Origin: JAXGZG01 sp040771825
GTDB taxonomy: Bacteria; Bacillota; Sulfobacillia; Fermentithermobacillales; Fermentithermobacillaceae
NCBI GenBank assembly: GCA_040771825.1
Contig: JAXGZG010000004.1
Coordinates: 62,001-126,000, forward strand
Direction of reading: 5' to 3'
DNA: 64,000 nucleotides
In this document: piece after piece, positions 8,249 to 16,524 of the stretch
How positions within the stretch are numbered: the first letter of the stretch is position 1
How the letters are laid out: each line of letters starts with the position of its first letter
Translations under genes and position numbers: made by a program
The notes under the pieces: generated by a model
What the model was told of the DNA's origin: nothing
What the model saw: only the letters and a program-made list of their open reading frames with translations
Database searches by the model: none

Positions 8249-9450
8249 TTTACCAGGGCTCTCTCCATCCTGGAAAGCCGCATGCTGTACATTAGGGACA
8301 ACACCGCTATGGCCGCCCCTGCGAAAAATACCGCCGCCGCCCCTACCTTATCCCAGAGAAATCCGCCTAACATGGGCACAGAGACTCCGGTAATATGGTT
8401 TATGGTGCTTCCCATGGCATAGGCTGACGACAGCACTTCCTTTGGGGCGATCTTGCCCAGATGCGTCGTTATTGCTACGTCGAACCCAACTAGACCGTTG
8501 TCTAGGATGTAGACGATATAAAGGGGAATGGAGCTTTTCAGGAACGCGTAGCTTACGAAGAGGCACGCCACCAAGGAATAGTTCACCACAAGGCTTCTTT
8601 GTTCTCCCCATTGGTCGATTATCCGTCCTATGAGGGGCCTTGTAAAAATAGCTATCAGGCTCGATATCGCTGTCAGAAGAACCATAGTGGATACACTGGT
8701 CTTGAAGACTTCCACCAAGAGGTATCCGCCGAAAGTCATGGTGACGTGGCGCCGGGCACCCCCCAATAGCGTCAAAATATAGTAACTCATGTACTTGGGG
8801 TCATAGTTCATGGCGCTTCTCTCGACCTTAGCGCCAGGCATCTTCCTGGCCAGCACCATCAAACCCCCAACCAAAGCGACTCCAGAAGCTACCAAGTGCA
8901 GAAGTCCGTATCTTGTGGCGCCCCCCAGCCTGGAGAGGGCCATTACCGCCAATAGAGAGACTAGGGACGCACCCGCTGCGCCACTATTCAGCTTGCCCAT
9001 GCGGGTGGCTCTTTCCCGAGGCAACGATGACTTTACGATAATTGACTGCTGAACCGGGTAGAAAAGGTGGAATCCCGTGGACACTACCAAAGTGGCCAGA
9101 ACTAGCATTGGGAAGCTGAAGGTCACCACGTGAAGCAGTAACCCTAACGACGCCACAAGGATGCAGACTCCTGCCCAAACGTTCTCTCTGAAAAAGCCTG
9201 ATACCAGAGCCAAAGGGGCCGTGAGAAGCCCGGGCACTTCCCGTATTCCTTGCACGAAACCCAATTGGGTAGGCTGAATGCCCAACACTTCTACGACGAA
9301 GTTGTTGAAGATCCCCCGCTGAAGACCGAGCCCCAGTTCTAGCGCCACAGTGGCGTTAAACACGTATCGGAAAATCGATTCTCGAGATTCTTGATCCACG
9401 GACTCTTGGCTTGCGCGTTCCTCCGTTGCTGCATCTTCTAGGGCGTTCAC
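8245..9450 (-). CDS. MFS transporter
   Basis: 401 residues with about twelve predicted membrane helices in two six-helix halves. The major facilitator loop after helix 2 is recognisable only loosely (VSGFFRENVWAG). A second-half loop reads RPLIGRIIDQWGEQRSLVV, the G-R-x-x-D-x-x-G pattern of MFS loops. The substrate cannot be inferred. It is the third gene of a run with another MFS gene (10112-11497) and a coiled-coil membrane protein (9470-10096), all on the minus strand with short gaps. Two MFS proteins in one transcript suggests parallel or heteromeric transport, which is inference. Confidence 0.8.
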   Translation of the reverse strand: MNALEDAATEERASQESVDQESRESIFRYVFNATVALELGLGLQRGIFNNFVVEVLGIQPTQLGFVQGIREVPGLLTAPLALVSGFFRENVWAGVCILVASLGLLLHVVTFSFPMLVLATLVVSTGFHLFYPVQQSIIVKSSLPRERATRMGKLNSGAAGASLVSLLAVMALSRLGGATRYGLLHLVASGVALVGGLMVLARKMPGAKVERSAMNYDPKYMSYYILTLLGGARRHVTMTFGGYLLVEVFKTSVSTMVLLTAISSLIAIFTRPLIGRIIDQWGEQRSLVVNYSLVACLFVSYAFLKSSIPLYIVYILDNGLVGFDVAITTHLGKIAPKEVLSSAYAMGSTINHITGVSVPMLGGFLWDKVGAAAVFFAGAAIAVLSLMYSMRLSRMERALVN

Positions 9451-9469
9451 TTGATCACCGGCTCCCCTT

Positions 9470-10096
9470 CTATTCTGGTTTGTCTACATCGTGTATGACG
9501 GCTTCGACCGCCAGATGCCATGCCACCGAAAGCCAGTCACCTGCGGCGGGCGATCCTCTAGCCAGCTCTTCCGCCGCTTTCCTCACAGCCGCCAGAAGGT
9601 CTTCACTGGATTGGGGAGGCAGCATATCCAGAGCCAGTTTCACTTCCCTAAGAGCTAAGTTTCGATTCTCCCACAAGTACTCAACTCTTGCCATAGTCAG
9701 TTCTGCAAGAGCCGCCAAAAGGGGGCTCTTGGCATCCAACAGATGGGCGCCCTGGCCGTCGCCCTCCTCTGGCGAAATGGACGCCCCGGGCCCTTTCTCG
9801 ATCTGTTCAGCCAAAAGAGCCAGATCGCCCTCGAGCTTAGCCAGCCTCCTGTCCACGGCATCTATCGCGTCTATGGTGTCATTTTCCTGGGAAGCCTCGC
9901 TAGGCTCCGCTAACGCATCTATCACAGGGCCGAGAACCGCTTTGAACGGCCCCGGGAAATAGGTGACTGCGCACCAGAGAAACGCCAGAGACGTCAAAGG
10001 GATGAGAAGTACATAGAGTGCGGCCATGCCCATCGTCTTCAGAATTCTCAACCCGGGGCCACGGACCTGGGGTTCAACGGGAACCGGTACTCCCAT
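9470..10096 (-). CDS. Single-pass membrane protein with coiled coil, function unknown
   Basis: About 208 residues. A short proline-rich N-terminus is followed by one strong membrane helix (MGMAALYVLLIPLTSLAFLW). A hydrophilic, Glu/Ala/Leu-rich region that should form coiled coil follows (around DAVDRRLAKLEGDLALLAEQ and LAALAELTMARVEYLWENR). I do not recognise a family. The ATG at 10096 has GGGGGTG eight bases upstream and is preferred over the GTG at 10111, which abuts the stop codon of the upstream MFS gene. Its position between two MFS transporters suggests an accessory role for one of them. Confidence 0.65.
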   Translation of the reverse strand: MGVPVPVEPQVRGPGLRILKTMGMAALYVLLIPLTSLAFLWCAVTYFPGPFKAVLGPVIDALAEPSEASQENDTIDAIDAVDRRLAKLEGDLALLAEQIEKGPGASISPEEGDGQGAHLLDAKSPLLAALAELTMARVEYLWENRNLALREVKLALDMLPPQSSEDLLAAVRKAAEELARGSPAAGDWLSVAWHLAVEAVIHDVDKPE

Positions 10097-10111
10097 GGAA
10101 AACACCCCCAC

Positions 10112-11497
10112 TCATGTATGGTTCTGATCGGCCTCCTCTGACACCTTTTCACGCAGAGCGATCCGCTTTTCGATATGATTCAGGAAAAGGAACCCAAAGC
10201 TCGCCACAAAGCGCATCGCCGCACATATCATGAACGCCCAGAAGTAGCCGAAGGCGTCCAAAAGGCCCACGCCAAGCATTGGCGCAAAGATGGCCGACGC
10301 ATTAACCGCAGTAGTGTAATATGCGATATAAGTGGCTTTATTGTCCTCCGGGGTGACTTCAAGAAGTGTGTTGAAAAGAGCCAAGTTTACTCCAGAGAAA
10401 ACCGCCCCTGTGAGCATGTTGAACCCCGCCACCATAGCCAGGCTCTTAGAGAGTCCGTAGGCCAAGGGGACTATGAATATGAGTACGCTGGACATGAACA
10501 AGGTCCTGAGGTTTCCGTACTTATTCATCTTCTTGACCCAGAAACCGTAACCTACCAAAGAGCCGCTAGTGTTAGCTAGGCTCAGAAGGCTCACCCACAT
10601 GTTGTTGGCGTTCAACACTTTCGTCTGGTACAAAGTAAAGAGCGGCCAAGGCGTCTGCCAGGACATGTAAAAGGCGATAGATGCCAGAGTGTAACGGATG
10701 AAAGGCCCGTGTTTCACGATGCCTGCGATATCTCTGCGGATAAGCTGGAAGATCCCCATCTTGTCTGACGAAGATTCTGCGGGGGGCATCGTAGGAGCGT
10801 CAGTCGATGCCGCGGCACCGGGTGCAGCGGGAAGGTCCACAGTGGACTCGTCAATCTGGTTGAGGACCCAAATCTCCAAGAGAGTAAACACAAATGCCGC
10901 CGCGAAAGCCACCTGATAGCCTACGGGGAACCCGATGATGTCTATCATTCGCCCAGCTATTAGCACAACCGCAGTGCCCACAAGGTTCATTGTCCGGTTC
11001 CTGGCAGCAAAGGCTGCGGCGCGCTTGGATGCGGGCACAAGCCTAGAGATGAAAGCTTGCCAGCCTACGTTAGCTATTGACGCAGGGGCGTTCATAGCTG
11101 TGGCGGCGAGAACCAGAAGCCATGCTCTCTTGTCCTGGGTGAAGAACGGGATGGTGGCCATGAACAAGTAGAAAACTCTTTGAGCCAATATGAATGCAGC
11201 CACAGTCTTTTGTTTTTTGGATTTGCGATCAATGAACTTCCCGCCGGGTATCATGGAAAGAAGGCTGACTAGGGCGGGCGCCGATGACAAAAGGCCTATC
11301 TGATAGTCGCTGGCCCCAAGCTTCACGGCGAAAATGCCGACGAAAGGTGCGGCCAAGTTCAGCGCGAGTATGGAGGCAATTCCATGGTAGATGTTGACGC
11401 GGATGTTTCTTTCGAGCCTCTCGGCAGCGGAGTTGTCAGTTCCTTTGTCCGCCATGTCTCTCTTGAGTCCGAGAAACCGGCCCCTTAAGTTCGTCAT
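10112..11497 (-). CDS. MFS transporter
   Basis: About 461 residues with twelve predicted helices. The first-half signature is FVGIFAVKLGASDYQIGLLS then IPGGKFIDRKSKKQKTV, the MFS loop 2-3 pattern G-x-x-x-D-R-x-x-x-K. A hydrophilic central loop (about residues 215-250, Ala/Pro/Ser-rich) separates the halves. The ATG at 11497 (MTNLRGRFLGLKRD) has GGAGG nine bases upstream, so the longer reading frame is not used. First gene of the MFS / coiled-coil / MFS run. Substrate unknown. Confidence 0.8.
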   Translation of the reverse strand: MTNLRGRFLGLKRDMADKGTDNSAAERLERNIRVNIYHGIASILALNLAAPFVGIFAVKLGASDYQIGLLSSAPALVSLLSMIPGGKFIDRKSKKQKTVAAFILAQRVFYLFMATIPFFTQDKRAWLLVLAATAMNAPASIANVGWQAFISRLVPASKRAAAFAARNRTMNLVGTAVVLIAGRMIDIIGFPVGYQVAFAAAFVFTLLEIWVLNQIDESTVDLPAAPGAAASTDAPTMPPAESSSDKMGIFQLIRRDIAGIVKHGPFIRYTLASIAFYMSWQTPWPLFTLYQTKVLNANNMWVSLLSLANTSGSLVGYGFWVKKMNKYGNLRTLFMSSVLIFIVPLAYGLSKSLAMVAGFNMLTGAVFSGVNLALFNTLLEVTPEDNKATYIAYYTTAVNASAIFAPMLGVGLLDAFGYFWAFMICAAMRFVASFGFLFLNHIEKRIALREKVSEEADQNHT

Positions 11498-11546
11498 TTG
11501 GCTTATCCTCCGGCACAATCGCTCTCTTGTATGGGCAGTTAATCGG

Positions 11547-11555
11547 ATTATATCA
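11547..11555 (-). promoter_or_regulatory. Possible extended -10 promoter for the MFS operon
   Basis: On the minus strand TGATATAAT gives a perfect TATAAT preceded by the TGn extension, about 45 bases before the MFS start at 11497. No convincing -35 box is present at 16-18 bases, which is tolerable for extended -10 promoters. The site lies just inside the 3' end of the gene ahead of it. Confidence 0.4.
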
Positions 11556-11563
11556 GAACCGGG

Positions 11564-12280
11564 CTATCTGAATAGCGAAGCCAGATGAGAAAACAAGGGA
11601 GCCAAGAACACGGCCGGAAGAAGGTTGGCGACTTTCACGTTCTTGATCCCAAGCATACCGAGACCAACGGCAAAAACCAAAACGCCGCCTGCGGCTGTGA
11701 ACTCGGCCAATATAGCGTCAGTCAGCACGCCCTGAAACGCGCTGGCACCCAGAGTTAAGGCCCCCTGATAGACGGCCAGCGGCAGCGCGGCGAAACTGAC
11801 TCCTATGCCCAATGACGACCCGAATGCCAGGGCCGCAAATCCGTCGATCACGGCCTTCACTGTAAGAGTTGTATAGTCTCCAAAGAGCCCGTCTTGAATA
11901 GACCCCATGATAGCCATGGGGCCAATACATACCAGGAGGGAAGTGGTGACGAAACCTTGGGCAAATCGTCCTTGCCCTGTGGCAGGAACGTCCGCAGAAG
12001 GGGACTTGCCCATGACGATTCTCTCCATGAAGTCTCCAAGTCTTCTCACTCCTAGATCCAGGTCAAAAAACTCGCCGATAATCCCGCCCAGAACTAGGGC
12101 GCCTAGAACAAACAGGACATTTCTCGTACCAAAGGTCATCTTCAGCCCAATGGCTACCGTGGCAAGGCCCAACCCATCCAAGGCAGTCTGCCTCACAGGT
12201 TCCGGCAAGCGGTCCCCCAAGAACGTGCCCAAAAGACCTCCTGCCGCTATTGTCAAAGCGTTTATGAGTGTGCCTGTCAT
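11564..12280 (-). CDS. DUF554 membrane protein (YdfK/YqgA family)
   Basis: 238 residues with about seven predicted helices. The start GTLINALTIAAGGLLGTFLG and the segment LGALVLGGIIGEFFDLD are the family signature. The middle motif LVCIGPMAIMGSIQDGLFGD is also characteristic. Members are inner-membrane proteins, thought by some to be transporters, without an established function. AAAGGG lies nine bases before the ATG. Gene order gives no further hint. Confidence 0.88.
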   Translation of the reverse strand: MTGTLINALTIAAGGLLGTFLGDRLPEPVRQTALDGLGLATVAIGLKMTFGTRNVLFVLGALVLGGIIGEFFDLDLGVRRLGDFMERIVMGKSPSADVPATGQGRFAQGFVTTSLLVCIGPMAIMGSIQDGLFGDYTTLTVKAVIDGFAALAFGSSLGIGVSFAALPLAVYQGALTLGASAFQGVLTDAILAEFTAAGGVLVFAVGLGMLGIKNVKVANLLPAVFLAPLFSHLASLFR

Positions 12281-12587
12281 CTGGAATAGCCCTTTCTCGA
12301 CAAAAATCCTGTTAATTATACAACATAGGGGTGTCGGGATAGGGCCAACCTTGGGGAGTACTCCCTATCCCTATTCTCTCTCGTCTCTTGATATCCCGTT
12401 GCCAGAACAAGTGACTAGGCAGGATGTTCTCGGGTTGGTGGACGCCGGGGTAGGATTCGCTGCAGTCTCGGCCAGGAGAACATCGCTCATAGTTGCGTTG
12501 GTAGGAACGGGTCTTGCCGCAGGGACGCCTTTTCCTCGAAAGCGTCATGAAGCGTCATCCTAGAACCCGCCCCTCCACAAACCTCGC
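12281..12587. other. Intergenic stretch without a recognised gene
   Basis: 307 bases. A palindrome GGGAGTACTCCC lies at 12354-12365. The plus strand holds an open, protein-like run (VTRQDVLGLVDAGVGFAAVS and beyond, ending near 12563) with no start codon or ribosome site. I could not assign it to a family; it may be another gene remnant. A TATAAT at 12320-12315 (minus) could belong to the DUF554 promoter, but no -35 box fits. Confidence 0.4.
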
Positions 12588-13544
12588 CTAGACCAGCCTT
12601 ATGGCAAACTGAGGGCACACGGGAGCGCAATAGCCGCAAAGAATACACTTGTCCTTGTGGTTCTGGGCTTTTCCGTTTGCCAAAGTCATGGCCATATTGG
12701 GACAGATCTGCACACACTTGCCGCAGCCTTGGCAAAAAGCCTGGACGAGAAGGCTTTTGGAGCGATATGTGCGCTCGGCCAGTTCGTCCGGGACCTCCTG
12801 GTCGTTGAAGAGCATAAGGTTCATCTCCAGTTCGTCTCGTCTGACCATACCAATGGCCACCGACGAGATCCCCGGAAGATTCCTCACGTATTCCAAAGCC
12901 CCTTTTCGATCCCCCAGAAGATTGCCGCCGCCCAAGGCCTTCATGGCAAAGAGGCCCTTCCCTGCCTCCGACGCGTCTTTTATGGCTATTTCCATGTCTT
13001 CTCTTGAGCCATGGAGGATGCCGAGACCCGCAACGTTTATAATAGGGAAAACCACATCCATGGCGTCCATAGAAGCGGAGGCTTGCACCACATCAACCGA
13101 GTGCGTAGAAATGCCCACAGCCCTCACTAGTCCTCGGCCTTTCATGTCACAGAGGCAGTCGAGCGCGCCCTGCCTTTCCTGAAACACCTTGCGGTCCACC
13201 CGGGCTGCGTGCAAGAGGAATATGTCGATAACATCCCGGTCAAGGGCTTTTCTCGCTTCCAGAACGGCTCTTTCCATATCCCCGTATGAAGTGGCCGCCG
13301 ATTTGGTTGAGATGATGACGTCACTGCCTTTGCTGCGAAGCCTGTCCAAAGCTCCGCGTATGTGCGGGTATGTGCGGTATGATTGGGCTGTGTCTAGGAA
13401 GTTGACGCCCCCCAGGACGGCTTCAACTATGAGATCGGCCCCTTCTTGTGGTGAAAGCCCAAACTGGTTAGGCCCCATGGGAAGGACGCCAAAACACAAT
13501 TCGGTGACTTCAAGTCCGGTTTTGCCAAGATTGTTCTTCAGCAC
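12588..13544 (-). CDS. Aldo/keto reductase with C-terminal 2[4Fe-4S] ferredoxin domain
   Basis: 318 residues. The AKR barrel starts with LGKTGLEVTELCFGVLPMG and has NFLDTAQSYRTYPHIR (Asp and Tyr of the catalytic set), then IISTKSAA with the active-site Lys. The last 60 residues hold CQGCGKCVQIC and CILCGYCAPVC, two ferredoxin-type [4Fe-4S] clusters. Such fusions are common in anaerobes and presumably pass electrons between clusters and a carbonyl/alcohol substrate; the substrate is unknown. Start is GTG with GGAGGGG six bases upstream. It is the intact paralogue of the broken gene at 300-1240. Confidence 0.9.
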   Translation of the reverse strand: MLKNNLGKTGLEVTELCFGVLPMGPNQFGLSPQEGADLIVEAVLGGVNFLDTAQSYRTYPHIRGALDRLRSKGSDVIISTKSAATSYGDMERAVLEARKALDRDVIDIFLLHAARVDRKVFQERQGALDCLCDMKGRGLVRAVGISTHSVDVVQASASMDAMDVVFPIINVAGLGILHGSREDMEIAIKDASEAGKGLFAMKALGGGNLLGDRKGALEYVRNLPGISSVAIGMVRRDELEMNLMLFNDQEVPDELAERTYRSKSLLVQAFCQGCGKCVQICPNMAMTLANGKAQNHKDKCILCGYCAPVCPQFAIRLV

Positions 13545-13581
13545 CCAGAACCCCTCCGGTAGTTAAAGTGGCTTCGCCCTA

Positions 13582-13646
13582 GCACCTTGTCCCGGCACCT
13601 TGCCCCGGCACCTTGTCCCGGCACCTTGCCCCGGCACGTTGTCCGT
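13582..13646. repeat. 13-bp tandem repeat, five copies
   Basis: Five consecutive 13-base units of GCACCTTGTCCCG, alternating T and C at the ninth base, with the last copy degenerate. The array sits between the M24 peptidase stop and the aldo/keto reductase start and contains no coding signal. The alternating base makes a 26-bp higher-order unit. Confidence 0.85.
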
Positions 13647-13658
13647 GGCGGGCCTTGG

Positions 13659-14942
13659 TCACTTAATCAGATGAAACTCTGTCTGCCGTCCTGCCAGGAA
13701 GTGAACTTTCCTGTCTTTGAACAGTGTGGTTTGCTCCAAAGCGATCACGACGTCCTGGCCTCCCCACTCGGATACCGACTCTACTACGTTGAGCTCCATG
13801 GCGTGCACAGTGTTCCCGTGCAGCTCGTAGTCGCCCTTTCCCGGAAGCCCCTCTTGGAAATCGAAGAAACCGATGATGGTACCGGCAGCATGGCCGTGAT
13901 AACCCACAGCGTGCTGGTATATGCACGGACGGATTCCTTCGGCTTTGGCCCGTGCCAGAGATGAAGACAGCATCTGGTTTCCGGTCTTCCCTTCCACATG
14001 CTCTTGTCCCAGGATGTCCTGAAGCCTGTTGCCCGCGGCCAAGGCACGCTTGAGCCCTTCCGGCGCATCATCTTCCTCTAGTTTCAACACATAGGCCAAT
14101 TGCTGAGTGTCGGTACAAAGGCCCAAATACACGATTCCGATATCGCAGTGAAGCACATCCCCCGGCAGGATGGGCTCATTCTGGCCGACTCTACCGGTTC
14201 CACACCTCTGAGCGTCCACCGTGGGGTGAAACCAAGCCCGAAGCCCCAGGTCGTTTATTCTCTGGCGCATCCACCAGGACACGTCTGCGCAGGTGGTGAC
14301 GCCCGGATGTACCACTCTGGAGGAAAAGCCTTCTTCTATGATCCCGTGAACGATTTGGACTATGCCTGTGTATGCGTCTATCTCAGCCTGAGTCCTGTGT
14401 TCTAGCCACCTTAGGCACAGCCTTTCGGCGCCTTTGGCCCTCTCTCCATATTCAGGCCCAAGGACGTTCATTAGCGCCTCATATTCAGTGTGGCTAAGCC
14501 CATCCCCAAAAGCGAAGTCTTTGGACACGTTGATGCCGATACACTTGGGATCTCGCTCCCGAACTATCCTCCCAACGGCCTCCCACTGCTCCTCGTCATG
14601 GCTATTCCACCCGCACTGGTAGAAATCTCCTATGCTGTCCCCCACCCGAACGAGGACCATGCGCTCAAGTGTGCCGTCCGGTTTCCGGTAGAACACAAGA
14701 ACTGTCCGTCTTCTGGCCTGAAGTGTGGTGGCGGGAAGCATGGTAAGAATAACGGGGTCCTCATTGTACTCTCTTGCCGCCACAATCCACATGTCGAAAC
14801 CTTCTTCCTCCATGAAGGCCGGAAGAACATTCTCTAGCCTGTACTTCAGCCAACCGTTTGTGATGTCTGCCTGGCGCCTTAGAGGCAGGATCTTCCTCTC
14901 CCAGTCCGACCAACGCGCTTCAATCATACCCGGCACTATCAC
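13659..14942 (-). CDS. M24 family metallopeptidase (Xaa-Pro peptidase-like)
   Basis: 427 residues. An N-terminal creatinase-like domain (about 1-170) is followed by a pita-bread domain. Metal-ligand motifs appear in order: DVLHCDIG, then CTDTQQ, then HAVGYHGHAAG, then ELNVVE and ALEQT. These match the D-D-H-E-E set of aminopeptidase P/prolidase. It would hydrolyse peptides with proline at the second position, but some relatives are non-peptidase hydrolases. Start is GTG with GAAGGGGG nine bases upstream. An aminotransferase gene lies upstream in the same direction, compatible with peptide/amino acid catabolism. Confidence 0.85.
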   Translation of the reverse strand: MIVPGMIEARWSDWERKILPLRRQADITNGWLKYRLENVLPAFMEEEGFDMWIVAAREYNEDPVILTMLPATTLQARRRTVLVFYRKPDGTLERMVLVRVGDSIGDFYQCGWNSHDEEQWEAVGRIVRERDPKCIGINVSKDFAFGDGLSHTEYEALMNVLGPEYGERAKGAERLCLRWLEHRTQAEIDAYTGIVQIVHGIIEEGFSSRVVHPGVTTCADVSWWMRQRINDLGLRAWFHPTVDAQRCGTGRVGQNEPILPGDVLHCDIGIVYLGLCTDTQQLAYVLKLEEDDAPEGLKRALAAGNRLQDILGQEHVEGKTGNQMLSSSLARAKAEGIRPCIYQHAVGYHGHAAGTIIGFFDFQEGLPGKGDYELHGNTVHAMELNVVESVSEWGGQDVVIALEQTTLFKDRKVHFLAGRQTEFHLIK

Positions 14943-14993
14943 CAGCGTTTTCCCCCTTCACTTGTGGCACGTATGAAACTAGCTCTGGTGGTT

Positions 14994-16157
14994 TCAGTTG
15001 GACAGATTGACAGCAAAGTCCTTCATCCTGGATAACGCCTCTTCTAAATTGTCCTCACTGGTCGCGCACGAAAGCCTGATATAGCCTTCACCGTTTTCGC
15101 CCAGAGCGCTCCCGGGCACAGTTGCCACCTTGCCCTTCTTGAGAAGGGCCAGAGAGAAGTCTAGAGAGGTCATGCCAAAGGATTTGATGTTGGGCATGAC
15201 GTAGAACGCCCCTTTGGGCTCTACGCAAGCGATGCCGGGGATGGCTCTGAGACCCGCCACTACCAGATCGCGGCGTCTTTCATAAGCCCGAACCATCTCT
15301 AGAACCGGTTCTTTGGGGCCCGTGAGTGCCGCCAACGCCGCCTCCTGAATCACAGAAGATACGCTTGAGACCGATATCTCGTAGATCCTAGCCATGGCGC
15401 TTATGATATTCTGAGGACCGCACGCATACCCAATCCTCCAACCTGTCATGGCGAAAGTCTTGGACATACCGTTGACTGTGAGAACGTTGTCTCTGAACTC
15501 AGGCACTGATCCAAGGCTGAAATGTTTTGCGCCGTCAAACACGATCTTCTCGTAGACCTCGTCGCATATCACCAGGATATTGTGCTCCAAAGCTATCTTG
15601 CCGATCCTCATTAGCATGTCCTCTGGAAGAACTCCCCCCGTGGGGTTATTGGGACTGTTCAGGATAAGAACTTTGGTTCGACCAGTGATCTTGTTCCGAA
15701 TTTCGTCAAGGTCGGGGGCGAACCCGAGTTCCTCATGCAGCCTGATGGGAACAAGCCTGCCCTCTGCCATCATGGTCAAGCCGCGGTAATTGGGCCAGTA
15801 AGGATCCGTCACTATGACTTCGTCGCCAGGGTCTATTACGGCGAGTAACGCCGAGGCCACAGCCCCCACTGCCCCTACTGTGACAATCACCTGAGACGGT
15901 TCGCACTGGATTCCGTTCTCGTCCCGAAGTTTGGCCGCGATTGTCTCTCTGAGTTTCGGTTTTCCGGGGCTTGGAGCGTAGTGAGTGTCTCCTCCGGCAG
16001 CTGCCCTATGGGCGGCCTCGACTATGTGGGGCGGTGTCTTGAAGTCCGGATCGCCCACCTCAAGGTGGATTACTCCGGTCATTCCAGCTGCTGCGTCGAA
16101 TATCTTGCGGATTCCTGAGCCGGGGATGCGTGAGACTTTCTGAGATACAGATAGCAT
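14994..16157 (-). CDS. Pyridoxal-phosphate aminotransferase, class I/II (aspartate aminotransferase-like)
   Basis: 387 residues, normal length. NSPNNPTGGVLPEDML is the fold-type I signature. The PLP-binding lysine lies in NGMSKTFAMTGWRIGYACG. The C-terminal arginine region is GEGYIRLSCATSEDNLEEAL. It transfers amino groups between an amino acid and a 2-oxo acid; specificity (aspartate, aromatic, alanine) cannot be read from this alone. A 50-base gap separates it from the M24 peptidase, so cotranscription is likely. Confidence 0.9.
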   Translation of the reverse strand: MLSVSQKVSRIPGSGIRKIFDAAAGMTGVIHLEVGDPDFKTPPHIVEAAHRAAAGGDTHYAPSPGKPKLRETIAAKLRDENGIQCEPSQVIVTVGAVGAVASALLAVIDPGDEVIVTDPYWPNYRGLTMMAEGRLVPIRLHEELGFAPDLDEIRNKITGRTKVLILNSPNNPTGGVLPEDMLMRIGKIALEHNILVICDEVYEKIVFDGAKHFSLGSVPEFRDNVLTVNGMSKTFAMTGWRIGYACGPQNIISAMARIYEISVSSVSSVIQEAALAALTGPKEPVLEMVRAYERRRDLVVAGLRAIPGIACVEPKGAFYVMPNIKSFGMTSLDFSLALLKKGKVATVPGSALGENGEGYIRLSCATSEDNLEEALSRMKDFAVNLSN

Positions 16158-16524
16158 GGATTTCCCCCATTCGTGTGCAGCCGAGAAGGGTCGTCTTTTC
16201 GGCTACGTTCAATTTTACGTTCCGGTGTTATTAACCATTAGCCGGCCCAACTCCTTCCGATTGGGGCATATGCCGGCCCAGGGAACACAGGTTTTGGCGC
16301 CAACCTGAGCTCAGATACCCAGGTTGGAGTTCAACCTAGTCCCCACAGCACATCTGGAGTGGAAACCGGTGGAGACTGGTAGAAAGCAACCAACAGTCCA
16401 AAACACCAGTTGCTCGCAAAACCGACAGCTCGCAAGACACGACAGCTCGCAAGACTGGCACTTGACCTCTCACCCTGTGACTAGTAGCCTAGTTACGGGT
16501 CTAAGTGAGAGTGAGTGATATTAG
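16158..16524. other. Intergenic region with inverted and tandem repeats
   Basis: 367 bases between divergent genes, with no gene seen. 16288-16307 is a near-perfect palindrome (CAGGTT...AACCTG around TTGGCGCCAA). 16321-16337 is a small hairpin (AGGTTG/CAACCT). A tandem repeat follows at 16406-16456. Promoters for the two flanking divergent genes must lie here, but no convincing -35/-10 pair stands out. Confidence 0.6.
16406..16456. repeat. 17-bp tandem repeat, three copies
   Basis: Two near-identical 17-base units (CGACAGCTCGCAAGACA) at 16423-16439 and 16440-16456 follow a more degenerate copy at 16406-16422. The array lies about 70 bases before the glycosyltransferase start. Its role is unknown; an upstream regulator-binding array is possible. 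Confidence 0.7.

Noticed and set aside
9411..9962. 183-codon open frame on the plus strand opposite the coiled-coil gene
   Set aside because: Mirrors codon bias of the real minus-strand gene; low-complexity Ser/Ala-rich product and no ribosome site or domain.
12312..12548. Minus-strand ORF between the DUF554 and AKR genes
   Set aside because: Composition is random-like and no start signal is present; the plus strand of the same stretch looks more protein-like but also lacks a start.
13582..13646. CRISPR array
   Set aside because: Units are 13 bp and contiguous, with no spacers; no cas genes in the window. The 16406-16456 repeats fail for the same reason.
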